Positions 7,245 to 16,259 of a stretch of 50,796 nucleotides of DNA are shown here, in pieces. This stretch comes from Oligoflexia bacterium. GTDB taxonomy: Bacteria > Bdellovibrionota > Bacteriovoracia > Bacteriovoracales > Bacteriovoracaceae. Under the pieces are notes generated by a model. It worked only from the letters and a program-made list of their open reading frames with translations. It was not told where the DNA came from and made no database searches. The first letter of the stretch is position 1. Each line of letters begins with the position of its first letter. The position numbers were made by a program, and so were the translations under genes. The stretch lies in NCBI GenBank assembly GCA_015232355.1, contig JADFZW010000035.1, positions 1 through 50,796 on the forward strand, written 5' to 3'.

Positions 7245-9371
7245 TCATTTAGTTGTCAAATAACCCACTTCTTCCAAAACTTGATTTTCATACTTTTTAA
7301 TTAAATTATCTTCTTCTTCTTTTGAAACAACTACATTATCCCTTGTTAATGCTGTTTTTACTATATCGCGAATATTTTCATTTATATTACCAATAAGCAT
7401 TTGCTGATTATCCAATGGAGGTACCGATGGTTCATTTATTTTGCTTATTTCATCTTTTTTATCCATATGTTCCTTATCACAAATACTCATTGTACCTAGA
7501 AGCCTTAACTGTTTTATGAATTTTTGAGCATTATTTTTAAACTCACTCAACTCATAATTTAAAAGTACTCTTTCTCCTTCACTGCAATTATTTTCCGTTT
7601 TACATATACTTTTTATCTTATCAAACATTAACTTAGTATTTTCAAATTTTGTTTGAATTAATTTAATGGCCACAAGAACTGCTGTCTCTGCTTCGATATA
7701 CTTAAGCTGAATCTTCCTTTTTAGATCATTATGTTCTTCCAATAATTTAGTTGTATAATTTTCATAGATGGAGATATTATCAGAACTTTCCTGTAATTCT
7801 TTTAATTTTTCTTTTGAAAATGTATCTAATATTTTACTTTCTTTTTTAATAAATGAGATATACTCCGATAAATTTTGTTTTACCTTTATACGTTCTTCCC
7901 AATTACGTACAGCATATTCATGAAATATCTTGTGCATTTTATTTATTTCAGGAGGAATGTTTGCTCCTAATTTGATATCATATTTACAATCTTCTTCATT
8001 TACCTTCATTTCTTTGCTCATCTCAATCCACATATTCTGTTCACTTAAACGATCATTTACTGTTGTTTTATGGGTCATATATAATTGTTTAACCATTGGC
8101 CATAACAACTGATTAATTTCTTTCAAATACTCTTCTTCTTTTTCTAATTCTCCCATATTTTTATTAATTTCTTGTAGCTTTGCAATCACTATTTTTCTTA
8201 TTTCTTCTCTCGTAATTGACGATAAAGATGCATAGAAATTGCTTCCATTAATTATGTTGCTTTTTTCAATTACTACTTTTATAAGTTCTACTGGAGCAGT
8301 TTCAAGTAGTTTATTAAATAGAAGAAGATCACCAGACGTTTTTTCATTTGTGGTTAAATTTTCTAACAATTTCTTAAATTGTTCATCTTCTAAAACTTGC
8401 CCTTGCTCATTAATTTTAATTTTCAAAAGATAATTTTTCTTATCACTATCTTTACACATTACTGGAAAGATCTTTGTATTATTTTTCTTATCAATTATTA
8501 TTTCAAAAGGAGTTGGTGGAGGTAGGGTTATTTTGTCATGCACTTTTTTATATCCTTTTATCCATTCATATTTAGTTTCAACTCCATTATCATCAATTTC
8601 TGATTCTATTACATTATATGGTTTATTTTTTCTCCAGTATCCATTCATTTCTATTTTACCACCATTTAAAATAAGTTTTCCTTCTTTTTTCTTACCATCT
8701 TTCCATCTTCCAACATACTTGGACCCATCTTTATATTGCATTTCTCCTTGTCCATGCTCCTTACCATCCCGCCATGAACCTACATACAAATCACCATTTG
8801 GATATTCACAAGTTCCATATCCTGTATAAGCTGGCCCGAATGATCCGGTAAATTTTTTACCACTATTTTTATCTATGATAACTCCATTAAGCTCTCTTGG
8901 AACTCTATCGTACTCCCAAGTACCTTCTAATTTTTCACCATTAGGATAGGTAATTTCAGCATGGTAATTTTTGTTTAGCTGGTAATCATAACGATGTTTG
9001 CTATGATGATCAGAATCAATCACATTGAGATAAATAAAATCCTTCCATTTAACTTTTATTTGCATTTTATCTGGATAGAACAAAGTAGCAGAAGGATCAC
9101 CATTGTAGTCTTTCTTAAGAACAAGAATTTCAGGATGAATATTAGAACCATAAAACCAATAGTCAGATCTAAAATCTTTATCAAGTACTAATTTAACACC
9201 ATTATCAAGAGTATAGGTACCATCTGCATATATCTTTCTACCTGTGGTATTGTTGCTTCCAAGCATCTCATAAGGAAATTTAAAATTCGGTTTCATCGCA
9301 TATAGATCACATATGGATATAAACGATAACAACAAAGAATTAAGTATTAATAAAATTTTTAAATAAATCAT
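7245..9371 (-). CDS. Secreted MORN-repeat protein with long helical C-terminal region
   Basis: The start chosen is ATG 9371 (MIYLKILLILN), seven bases after GAGGAG; a GTG 15 bases upstream lies inside that ribosome site. The product is about 708 residues. Residues 1-25 are a signal peptide (hydrophobic core, ...CDLYA). Residues 140-247 hold four to five MORN repeats, e.g. YPNGDLYVGSW, YKDGSKYVGRW and a GxGxxxY spacing; a looser beta-rich stretch with related motifs precedes them. Residues 300-708 are charged and helical with likely coiled coil and no recognised domain. MORN repeats often bind lipids or partner proteins; bacterial forms also occur in toxin-antitoxin and secreted proteins. It lies upstream of, and in line with, the RING-RCC1 gene but is separated from it by repeats. 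Its own upstream region has no copy of the shared element. Confidence 0.8.
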   Translation of the reverse strand: MIYLKILLILNSLLLSFISICDLYAMKPNFKFPYEMLGSNNTTGRKIYADGTYTLDNGVKLVLDKDFRSDYWFYGSNIHPEILVLKKDYNGDPSATLFYPDKMQIKVKWKDFIYLNVIDSDHHSKHRYDYQLNKNYHAEITYPNGEKLEGTWEYDRVPRELNGVIIDKNSGKKFTGSFGPAYTGYGTCEYPNGDLYVGSWRDGKEHGQGEMQYKDGSKYVGRWKDGKKKEGKLILNGGKIEMNGYWRKNKPYNVIESEIDDNGVETKYEWIKGYKKVHDKITLPPPTPFEIIIDKKNNTKIFPVMCKDSDKKNYLLKIKINEQGQVLEDEQFKKLLENLTTNEKTSGDLLLFNKLLETAPVELIKVVIEKSNIINGSNFYASLSSITREEIRKIVIAKLQEINKNMGELEKEEEYLKEINQLLWPMVKQLYMTHKTTVNDRLSEQNMWIEMSKEMKVNEEDCKYDIKLGANIPPEINKMHKIFHEYAVRNWEERIKVKQNLSEYISFIKKESKILDTFSKEKLKELQESSDNISIYENYTTKLLEEHNDLKRKIQLKYIEAETAVLVAIKLIQTKFENTKLMFDKIKSICKTENNCSEGERVLLNYELSEFKNNAQKFIKQLRLLGTMSICDKEHMDKKDEISKINEPSVPPLDNQQMLIGNINENIRDIVKTALTRDNVVVSKEEEDNLIKKYENQVLEEVGYLTTK

Positions 9372-10265
9372 AGTTTTTCTCCTCACTAAATAATTTTCAC
9401 AAGAGTTGCCTCACCAAGAGGCGCTCAAGCGATTATGTTTATACAAAAAAACAATATGTTCATACTAGCTTGTTCGTTAAATCTCTTTAATTTGTCTATG
9501 ATCCGGAGAGGGTTCGCAAAAAATGCTTGACCTTCAATCCTGAGACCTTCAATACTGACCGTAATTTTAAATACTATTATACCAAGGTCAGATTTTACGA
9601 CTTTATATTTCTTGATTTATTTTATCAGATTCTGTGTTTTGAATTAGTTAAGTGAAAACAAAAATTTTTGTTTAAATAATTTCGAGGCAAGTTTAAGAGG
9701 TAGAGGATTTTTAATTTAGAGGATTTTTAATTTATAAATAAATATTTTTTTAATTCTACGGGAATTTCCTTTTGGAAACTATGTTTCCCAAGTGAAACAG
9801 TGTTTAGGAAAAATAAAAAATATAGTTGATCAATTCATCAAGTACTATCTGGTAGTAAAAATCATATAAACTTCCTATAATGAAAATTTACCAAATTCTC
9901 CTCTGTGATTATTGTTTTTTGCTTAACTAACTATATAGGCAAATTCCATCTCAAAATCAATATTCATCAAATAAAAACCTTTTGTCTTTTACAAAGATGA
10001 ATCATCTCGGCGGTAAAATAATTTCTTTTGAACCAATAAAACAATTAGCGGCCTAAAGTCGCCAACACACTTTTATTTTTACTTTTACTTTTTCTTTTTC
10101 TTTTTCTTTTTCTTTTTCTTTTTCTTAATCCTATGTGAGTTACTGTTTGTTATTACTTGCTAATAGAGTATCATTTTCATTTATTTGTTTCAGTAATAAT
10201 TTTTTCTTTTCGATTGTTAGTAATGTATATTCATAAGAATTTAGTATCGGCCTTAAACGCATTGC
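9372..10265. other. Gene-free AT-rich stretch
   Basis: No convincing coding sequence in about 890 bp. It holds the leader of the MORN gene, a small inverted repeat near its start (TTGCCTC ... GAGGCG), a direct repeat AGAGGATTTTTAATTTA at 9702-9735, and a pyrimidine hexamer array at 10088-10123. It looks like decayed sequence. Confidence 0.6.
10088..10123. repeat. (CTTTTT) hexamer microsatellite, six units
   Basis: Six exact CTTTTT units within a longer pyrimidine run starting at about 10071. It is non-coding and lies beyond the 3' end of the AAA ATPase remnant. Confidence 0.9.
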
Positions 10266-10871
10266 TTATTCTCTCATCACCTCTTGAGCTAGATTACGTA
10301 CAAAGCGACCATTACCAAATCCTTTACTTCTCTCCAATGTATCGATGTAATTAAATAAAACATTTTTGGCCTTTTCATCTAATAAAAATTCTTCTTTTTC
10401 AAAAATTTTAACCATGATCTGTTTTAATTGTTCATTGTTGTAATTATTAAAAGCGATGTTGGTATTAAAACGTGATTTAAGTCCCTCATTTGCCTCTAGG
10501 AATTCTTTCATTTGATCGGAGTACCCTGCAAGAATCACGGAGATACTCAATAACTTGGGGTAAATAAAAAAAATTCAGCAAGCAGGTAACAGGATCAGCA
10601 AACAGGAGCAGTTAACAGTAATGGTTCTCCCCAAAATTTTCAAGGAGGGAACGGTAAAACTTCTTCCTGCTAACCGCAACTGCTTGCTGATCCTGTTACC
10701 TGATTACTGAAAAATTTTTATTTACCCTAACTTATTGAGTATGCCCAGAATCACCATTAAATCAGAGATTTTTTCAATCTGATCAACTAGCGTATCGATT
10801 GCTTCTTTTCCAAATGAATCATGCGAATCCTTACATAACGAATATGCTTCATCAATAAATAGTACACCTGT
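10266..10871 (-). pseudogene. CbbX/SpoVK-type AAA ATPase remnant, split by a MITE and cut at its 5' end
   Basis: Two segments, 10755-10871 and 10266-10538, encode the C-terminal half of a CbxX/CfqX-family AAA ATPase. The first has Walker B (VLFIDEAYSL) and runs to LMVIL. The second continues AGYSDQM (sensor 1 region), EGLKSRFN (arginine finger) and FGNGRFVRNLAQEV to a stop. Removing the inserted element plus one copy of its 8-bp target duplication restores the frame exactly (DLMVILAGYSDQM). The N-terminal half with Walker A is gone: at 10870 the coding sequence ends at a copy of the upstream element, whose ATGAAC start is out of frame with it. The gene was therefore broken twice. Its former role is unknown; such ATPases can act as protein remodelers. 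Confidence 0.85.
10539..10746. mobile_element. 208-bp MITE with terminal inverted repeats and 8-bp target duplication
   Basis: The ends are inverted repeats of about 80 bp: GGAGATACTCAATAA at the left and the complement of GGGCATACTCAATAA at the right, followed inside by matching AGGTAACAGGATCAGCAA stretches. It is flanked by perfect direct repeats AGAATCAC (10531-10538 and 10747-10754). It encodes nothing. An 8-bp duplication is typical of the IS1595 group among others, so a transposase elsewhere in the genome probably moved it. Its insertion interrupts the AAA ATPase frame. Confidence 0.92.
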
Positions 10872-11066
10872 TCATAGGAAAAATCCTTTTTTTATTTAGT
10901 GTACAAGAAAGTGCTGAGTACTATATTGATAATCAATCGATGCCTACTAACACCTAACATCTCTATTATCACTTCATTTATTTGTTAAATGGACCAAGTG
11001 TACTTTTTTTAGAAAAAAGTATACTTAGAAGTATCTGACCAGAATTTATTTAGCATTTTTTGTGGT
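10870..11066 (-). repeat. Upstream element copy 3, orphaned
   Basis: Matches copy 1 (3586-3764) from the start codon outward, including ATGAAC and the AAGGA-type ribosome site, with an extra stretch of about 34 bp near 10925-10958 and the hairpin at 10996-11026. The gene it once drove is missing: it now joins the broken AAA ATPase. At the other end it meets an ISL3 transposase fragment at 11066. Confidence 0.75.
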
Positions 11067-11462
11067 GACAAAGACCGACTTAAAAAATTGTTTCCATTAG
11101 CTCCTAGCTTAAAGGAATGTTACGATATTAGGGAAAATTTGTATCTGATATTTGAAAGTAATCTTGAAAAGAAAGATGCAAAAATAAAAATAGATGCTTG
11201 GTGTATTATGGCCATGGGGTATACAACAAAAGGACACCATCCATTTGAAAAATTTATTGAGACCTATTACAGATATCAAGAAAATATTTTAAATTACTTT
11301 ACCCATAGACATTCAAGTGGTGCTGTTGAAGGATTAAATAATAAAATTAAAGTAATAAAGAGACGAGGTTTTGGATTTAGAAATATTCTAAACTTTGCCA
11401 AGAGAATATTTTTAGATATAAACCTAAAAAACCAATATATTCCAAATTTACAATCGACATAG
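11064..11462 (+). pseudogene. ISL3-family transposase, C-terminal fragment
   Basis: About 130 residues in frame from 11064 to a stop at 11462. The segment TYYRYQENILNYF, then AVEGLNNKIKVIKRRGFGFRN and a final NFAKRIFLDI, is the typical C-terminal end of ISL3 (DDE) transposases with the catalytic Glu in VEGLNN. The N-terminal two thirds, including the zinc-binding region and first catalytic Asp residues, are absent, cut off where the upstream element copy 3 ends. No intact inverted repeats were identified. Confidence 0.82.
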
Positions 11463-11667
11463 AATTTCTTATTTCCTAAATTTTGCTATTATCATTATTA
11501 TAATAAAAAAACATATTTAAAATTATTTTCAACAAAACCAGGTCATCCGAAGTTACTGATGAAAAATCTTCACATTTAGATTTAAAGATAAAAAAAATTA
11601 GCTCATAAAAAATTTTTTTAAGAAATTATGTTTTTTTGCAACACCAATTCCGATTGATCCTAAATTT

Positions 11668-12777
11668 TTAGATATCGCGATCATGTGTTAAACTATGATC
11701 TCCATCAATTGCTTGAAGTCCAATCAAACCTCCCATCAACTCTTCCCGACGGCAAGTATCTTTACTCCAAGATGCGAACCTCATCGCTTTCTGTGCAGGC
11801 AAGATGCTCTTCAATTCCTTTGGAAGATCAGGATCATTTGTATGCAACCAGACTAGATCAATATTATTTTTGAGAGACCATAAAATTATACTTTTATATA
11901 ATTTCAACTCTGATACTCGCTCGCATCCTCCAAGATATAAAATATGGGCCCTACAAATTCCATGTGAATAAAATTTTTCGACAATAGAAAAACATCCATT
12001 ATATTCAAAAAAATAAAGATCCTCTAAAAATGGATATTTTAATAATCTCCATTCCAACCAATTTTCATTACGACTTATTCGCACATTCGCCTCAGAATTT
12101 TTTTTTGGAGATTTTTCTAAATCAGCAATAAGTGATATAAATTTCCCAGCATCATCTTTTAAAAGATGTACATTTACAGGGGCAGCATCCCTAATAAATA
12201 AATGTAACCAAAGAGAAATTGGAGAGAGTGATTTTGGCCAAAAAAAATATTTTGCCAATGAAGACCATCTCAAAGGGTGAATAGGAAGCGCACAACGAAT
12301 GGCTGAACAAGTTTCATCCCATCCTACTTTTTTAAAAATTCTCAAGGATAGATCATTGCAAGTTAAAGTGACTTGACTTGAACAAAGTTCCATCCACTTT
12401 AGAGTAAGATTTTTTCCTATCCCATGTTTCTGATATTCAGGTAGCACGGCAAAGTCAGTAAACCAAATTGCTTGAAATAGGTCTCCTTGAGGAGATAATA
12501 AATCAACTGGCATTAACCCAGCATGACCAATAATTTGATCACCTATTATAGCAACAATAGGTGTGATTCCCGATCTTTCTACTCCATACAACCATTTCCA
12601 ATGTTTGGTGATAAATGATGCTCTTCCTGGAAAGACCTTCTTGTAGAATGTATATCTCTGATTGTCGTTAACACTTGATAGTGAAACAATTTTGTAGTCA
12701 ATTGCAGTCGTTGAAGTCATTGCTGTTGTCGAATTTTTCATGGGCCATTTTTTTTTAGTATTACTCAAACATTTCAT
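11668..12777 (-). CDS. GNAT-family N-acetyltransferase (two-lobed)
   Basis: A protein of up to 369 residues. The N-terminal half has a GNAT core: a strand with IIGDQIIGHAGLMPV, then WFTDFAVLPEYQKHGIGKNLTLKWM, where the Q-x-x-G-I-G stretch is the acetyl-CoA pyrophosphate-binding loop. The C-terminal half (about 215-350) is a weaker second lobe with NENWLEWRLLKYPF, also seen in the gene at 13936-14943. These double-GNAT proteins are common in surface-polysaccharide loci, where they probably acetylate an amino sugar; the substrate is unknown. The start is uncertain, since neither the first ATG nor the one at codon 13 has a good ribosome site. It is divergent from the deacetylase at 12929 and probably marks the left end of the glycan island. 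Confidence 0.72.
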   Translation of the reverse strand: MKCLSNTKKKWPMKNSTTAMTSTTAIDYKIVSLSSVNDNQRYTFYKKVFPGRASFITKHWKWLYGVERSGITPIVAIIGDQIIGHAGLMPVDLLSPQGDLFQAIWFTDFAVLPEYQKHGIGKNLTLKWMELCSSQVTLTCNDLSLRIFKKVGWDETCSAIRCALPIHPLRWSSLAKYFFWPKSLSPISLWLHLFIRDAAPVNVHLLKDDAGKFISLIADLEKSPKKNSEANVRISRNENWLEWRLLKYPFLEDLYFFEYNGCFSIVEKFYSHGICRAHILYLGGCERVSELKLYKSIILWSLKNNIDLVWLHTNDPDLPKELKSILPAQKAMRFASWSKDTCRREELMGGLIGLQAIDGDHSLTHDRDI

Positions 12778-12928
12778 TTGTTAGAGTTGTATCTTTTTGT
12801 TTTGAATATCTTGGACAGGTTCAAAATTCAACTAAAAAAGATTGACCCAAAAAACTTTAGCTTTTACAATGCACATTTAGGTAAGAAAAATTTTTAGCTT
12901 TCTTTGAGGAATCTAATACCCAGCGGCC

Positions 12929-13963
12929 ATGATAAAAAATTTGACAAGAGAAACGTTTTTTAAATTATTACGATATTTGAATATTAATTATTTTTTTAAA
13001 TATACCCAAAATTCGTTCCTCTATATTCTAATGTTCCACCAGATAAATGATAAGAAAGATCCTTTTTATCCCGCCTTGCCAATTAATACATTCGAACTAC
13101 TCTGCAAATTTTTATCAAAAAATTTTAATGTTATTCATTTTTCAGATATCAATAATCATTTTAACAAAAAAGCGAACCTTCCATCTGCAATAATTACGTT
13201 TGATGATGGACATTACGATGTATTAGAAAACGCATATCCTATATTAAAAAAATATGATCTCAAATTTAATATAAATATTGTCACAGAATCTATTACAACA
13301 GGTCTTCCAAATAATAATGTCAAAATATATGATGTTTTAAATTCAACAGACAAAAAGGAATACATAAACACTAACACCGTTCTTTTAACTCAACCAATAA
13401 GAATTCCTATTAATAAAAAGCATCCAGAAATAACAGAGTTAAAGTTTAGAAATATCTTCCATCAAGTAACTGCTCAAAAAAGGGATTTATTGACAAAAGA
13501 TATAACGAACCAATTATCAACAAGCTCAACCAAATTTTCAAAAATGTTATCCAAAGAAGATGTTATTTTCTTGAAAAAAAATGGCGGTGAAGTTGGTTCT
13601 CATACATGTTCTCATTCTATTTTATCCGACATTGAAGATTCTCAAGTAGAATTCGAATTAAAGCATTCTAAAAAAATTTTAGAAGAACTATGTAGTAACA
13701 AAATAGATATTATCGCATTTCCCCAAGGAAAACATAAAAAAACAACTATTCAAAAATCTTTTGAAGCTGGTTATAAATACATACTATTAACTAATGATAA
13801 TAAAAATTTTGAAATCAATTTTAAAAATGGTATCTATGAAAGGATAGGATTATATCATAAGAGCTTTGATGAGAATCTGGCAAAAATATTCGGATTTCAT
13901 TCATCAGTAAATAACCTTAAGGTTAAGGTAAAAAAATGTCTATCGAATATGAGTACAAGATAA
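12929..13963 (+). CDS. NodB-type polysaccharide deacetylase
   Basis: A 344-residue member of carbohydrate esterase family 4. MFHQIND (34-40) is the usual N-terminal motif. TFDDG (90-94) holds the metal-binding and catalytic Asp pair, SHTCSH (224-229) supplies the two His ligands, and AFPQGKH (263-269) takes the place of the usual FxPPxG strand. The family removes N-acetyl groups from amino sugars in polysaccharides using a divalent metal. Its last 28 bases overlap the next gene (13936), suggesting translational coupling with the GNAT there. A run of about 80 residues between the two motif blocks is longer than in most NodB domains. There is no signal peptide, so it may act on a lipid-linked or cytoplasmic sugar. 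Confidence 0.85.
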   Translation: MIKNLTRETFFKLLRYLNINYFFKYTQNSFLYILMFHQINDKKDPFYPALPINTFELLCKFLSKNFNVIHFSDINNHFNKKANLPSAIITFDDGHYDVLENAYPILKKYDLKFNINIVTESITTGLPNNNVKIYDVLNSTDKKEYINTNTVLLTQPIRIPINKKHPEITELKFRNIFHQVTAQKRDLLTKDITNQLSTSSTKFSKMLSKEDVIFLKKNGGEVGSHTCSHSILSDIEDSQVEFELKHSKKILEELCSNKIDIIAFPQGKHKKTTIQKSFEAGYKYILLTNDNKNFEINFKNGIYERIGLYHKSFDENLAKIFGFHSSVNNLKVKVKKCLSNMSTR

Positions 13964-14943
13964 AACGCATTTTGGTCGAAGATGTTCATAAAGTTGCAGA
14001 ACTTTATAATATATGTTTTTCTAGAGAAAAAAATACTGAGTTTTTTAGATGGAAGTATTTTGAGAATCCAGTAGAACATGCCAAATGTTCTATCGCTCTT
14101 CATGGCGAAAAAATTGTTGGTTCATGTGTGCTAATTCCGGAGGATTTTTTTGTTTTTGGAAAAAACATGAGAGTATATAAGTGTTGTGATCTCATGACTC
14201 ATCCTCAACACAGGAAACGAGGGCTATCAACAAAGCTAATAAACGATGTTACAATGACGGTTAAACAATCAGGACCTGTGTTTTTCTATACTCTATGTAG
14301 TAAAAATGCAACAGGTGCATTTTTGAAAAACAAATGGGTTATGTCGGCGGAAGTGAGATACCATTTTAAACATATAAGTCAAATTAAATTACAAGTTGCT
14401 TTTCGCAAATTAATAAAAAGAAAAAAAAACATTGGCAATATAAGGGTAATAGATTCGATATCAGATTTGTACAATGGTTTTAAAATCAAACATACGAATA
14501 ATGGTAATGATAATATTCAACTTTACAAAGATGAAAAATATCTTAAATGGCGATTAGGAAATCCTTTTTATAATTATTGCATACTAGGTTATTTTCAAGA
14601 CGATGCCATCAAAGGATATCTTATTTACAATAAAGGAATAAATAATAATATTTTTATTATTGACTTAGAAACGAAAGATAATAATCTACAAATTGCTAAT
14701 TTACTTTTGAATCATCTTGAATCGATAGCATCTGAAAATAATAAATCTGTATTAGCACTAACTATTAAGGATACCTATTTTCAAAAATTGATCCAAGAAA
14801 ATGGATATATTTGCAATCCCTTTCGTAGGGGGCCCTTAACTAGTATTTTAGATTTTAATGTTTTCATTGATGAGGATCAGGATAGAAGGAGTCTTCAAAA
14901 AGAGATGTGGAGTATTCATCCATTAAACTATGATGATGTGTAA
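13936..14943 (+). CDS. GNAT-family N-acetyltransferase
   Basis: A 335-residue protein. Residues 1-150 form a GNAT core with GEKIVGSCVLIPEDF and CDLMTHPQHRKRGLSTKLI, the latter containing the R-x-x-G acetyl-CoA loop. A second half has DEKYLKWRLGNPFYNY, like the motif in 11668-12777, so both belong to the same double-lobe family found in polysaccharide clusters. It overlaps the deacetylase gene by 28 bases and precedes the GT4 gene by 45 bases, so the three probably form one operon. A deacetylase followed by an acyltransferase would allow exchange of an N-acetyl for another acyl group on a sugar; this is inference. Confidence 0.75.
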   Translation: MSIEYEYKIKRILVEDVHKVAELYNICFSREKNTEFFRWKYFENPVEHAKCSIALHGEKIVGSCVLIPEDFFVFGKNMRVYKCCDLMTHPQHRKRGLSTKLINDVTMTVKQSGPVFFYTLCSKNATGAFLKNKWVMSAEVRYHFKHISQIKLQVAFRKLIKRKKNIGNIRVIDSISDLYNGFKIKHTNNGNDNIQLYKDEKYLKWRLGNPFYNYCILGYFQDDAIKGYLIYNKGINNNIFIIDLETKDNNLQIANLLLNHLESIASENNKSVLALTIKDTYFQKLIQENGYICNPFRRGPLTSILDFNVFIDEDQDRRSLQKEMWSIHPLNYDDV

Positions 14944-14988
14944 TCATGTTCATCTCTTAATACATTATTTAAGATAGTTGGAATATTT

Positions 14989-16239
14989 ATGATAAATACA
15001 AAAAAAAATGTATTGATTGTTATCCCAAATCTTGGTGGAGGTGGGGCAGAAAGACAGGCAACATATATTGCAAATCTGTTAAACAAAGATAAGTTCAATG
15101 TATATATGTTTCTTTTTGAAAAAAAAGGAATATTTTTGCAAGATTTGAATACAGATATCTTGATTGAATCTACTCCTTCATATATAAACTACATATTTAA
15201 AAATATTCCAATTATTCGACAGTTGATAAATATTCCATTCCTAATTCGAGTAATTTTAAAATTTAATATTAACGTTATTGTTTCTAGAATTTGGATGACA
15301 TCAATTATCTCTTTTTTGTCTCTACTGTTAATAAGAGGTAAAAATAAGATAGCATTTTTTCCAACAGAAGATTGTTTTCCCGAAAAAGACACTTCTTTGA
15401 CTGCTACTAAACTTTCCTTTTTAAAAAAGTTTCTAATAAAAAAAGCATACAATTACTCTACTCATGTCATTTCAATTTCCAATGAAATGACAAAGTGTCT
15501 TGAGAATTTTTATAATCTATCGAATAATAAAATATTAACAATTTATAATGGTGTTGATCTAAATAAATTTCAATATAGTGCCAGAGCTTTTCGAAATTTT
15601 GATAAGGATAAAACATATCGACTTCTGTCTATTGGTCGTTTTACTTATCAAAAAGGATTCGACATTTTACTTTATGCAGTTAAAAAGCTTCGAGAAGAAA
15701 ATTATAATGTTCATCTGAATATATTCGGCAATGGGCCATTAAAAGAGGAGTTAGTTGATTTAAAAAACAAAATCGGGTTAAATGACCATGAATGCTTGAT
15801 TAATCCTTTTAATGACAAAATCATTGATGAGTATCATCGTAACGACATATTTATTCTTTCTTCACGATATGAAGGATTAGTCCTTGTTCTAATGGAAGCA
15901 TTAGCTTGTGGGATACCCATTGTATCGACAGATTGTAAATCCAGTCCATCTGAAATATTAGATTTCGGACGGTGTGGGCATTTGGTAATTCCAGAATCTG
16001 CTGATTCATTAGCTGAAGGAATAAAAAAAGTAATAACAAATTATGATATCGGAATAAAAAAAGCTGAACAGGGAAGATTTTTTGCGGAGGAAAAGTTTGA
16101 TATAAATAGAATTGTAAATAGGTATGAGGATTTATTTTGCATTTGCGATACGCGCAGTCGGACAAGAATACGTACAGATTGGAGACGAATAAGTAATGCT
16201 AGTGCAAGTGTAGTTGAAAAACCAAAGACATATATATAG
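14989..16239 (+). CDS. GT4-family glycosyltransferase with an aberrant C-terminal tail
   Basis: A 416-residue GT-B fold enzyme. Motifs: GGGGAERQ at 17-24 (nucleotide-sugar or acceptor loop), ISIGRFTYQKG-type strand near 213-223 (SIGRFTYQKG), and SSRYEGLVLVLMEALACG at 291-308 with the E-x7-E pattern that binds the sugar donor. The family transfers a sugar from a nucleotide donor to a lipid-linked glycan with retention. The catalytic part appears complete up to about residue 385. The last 30 residues (from CDTRSRTR) are Arg/Ser-rich, less AT-rich at DNA level and unlike the family's usual end; they probably come from sequence next to the ISAs1 remnant that starts just after the stop. Activity may survive, since the tail is beyond the conserved core. 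Confidence 0.82.
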   Translation: MINTKKNVLIVIPNLGGGGAERQATYIANLLNKDKFNVYMFLFEKKGIFLQDLNTDILIESTPSYINYIFKNIPIIRQLINIPFLIRVILKFNINVIVSRIWMTSIISFLSLLLIRGKNKIAFFPTEDCFPEKDTSLTATKLSFLKKFLIKKAYNYSTHVISISNEMTKCLENFYNLSNNKILTIYNGVDLNKFQYSARAFRNFDKDKTYRLLSIGRFTYQKGFDILLYAVKKLREENYNVHLNIFGNGPLKEELVDLKNKIGLNDHECLINPFNDKIIDEYHRNDIFILSSRYEGLVLVLMEALACGIPIVSTDCKSSPSEILDFGRCGHLVIPESADSLAEGIKKVITNYDIGIKKAEQGRFFAEEKFDINRIVNRYEDLFCICDTRSRTRIRTDWRRISNASASVVEKPKTYI

Positions 16240-16259
16240 AATTTGATATATCCTGAATT

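Noticed and set aside
10266..10550. A separate 94-residue protein beginning MSIS
   Set aside because: The first residues are read from the end of the inserted MITE. The rest is the C-terminal part of the broken AAA ATPase.
11463..11667. The right end of an ISL3 element with inverted repeat
   Set aside because: A candidate (AGGTCATCCGAAG) exists, but there is no matching left end, so I could not support an IS boundary.
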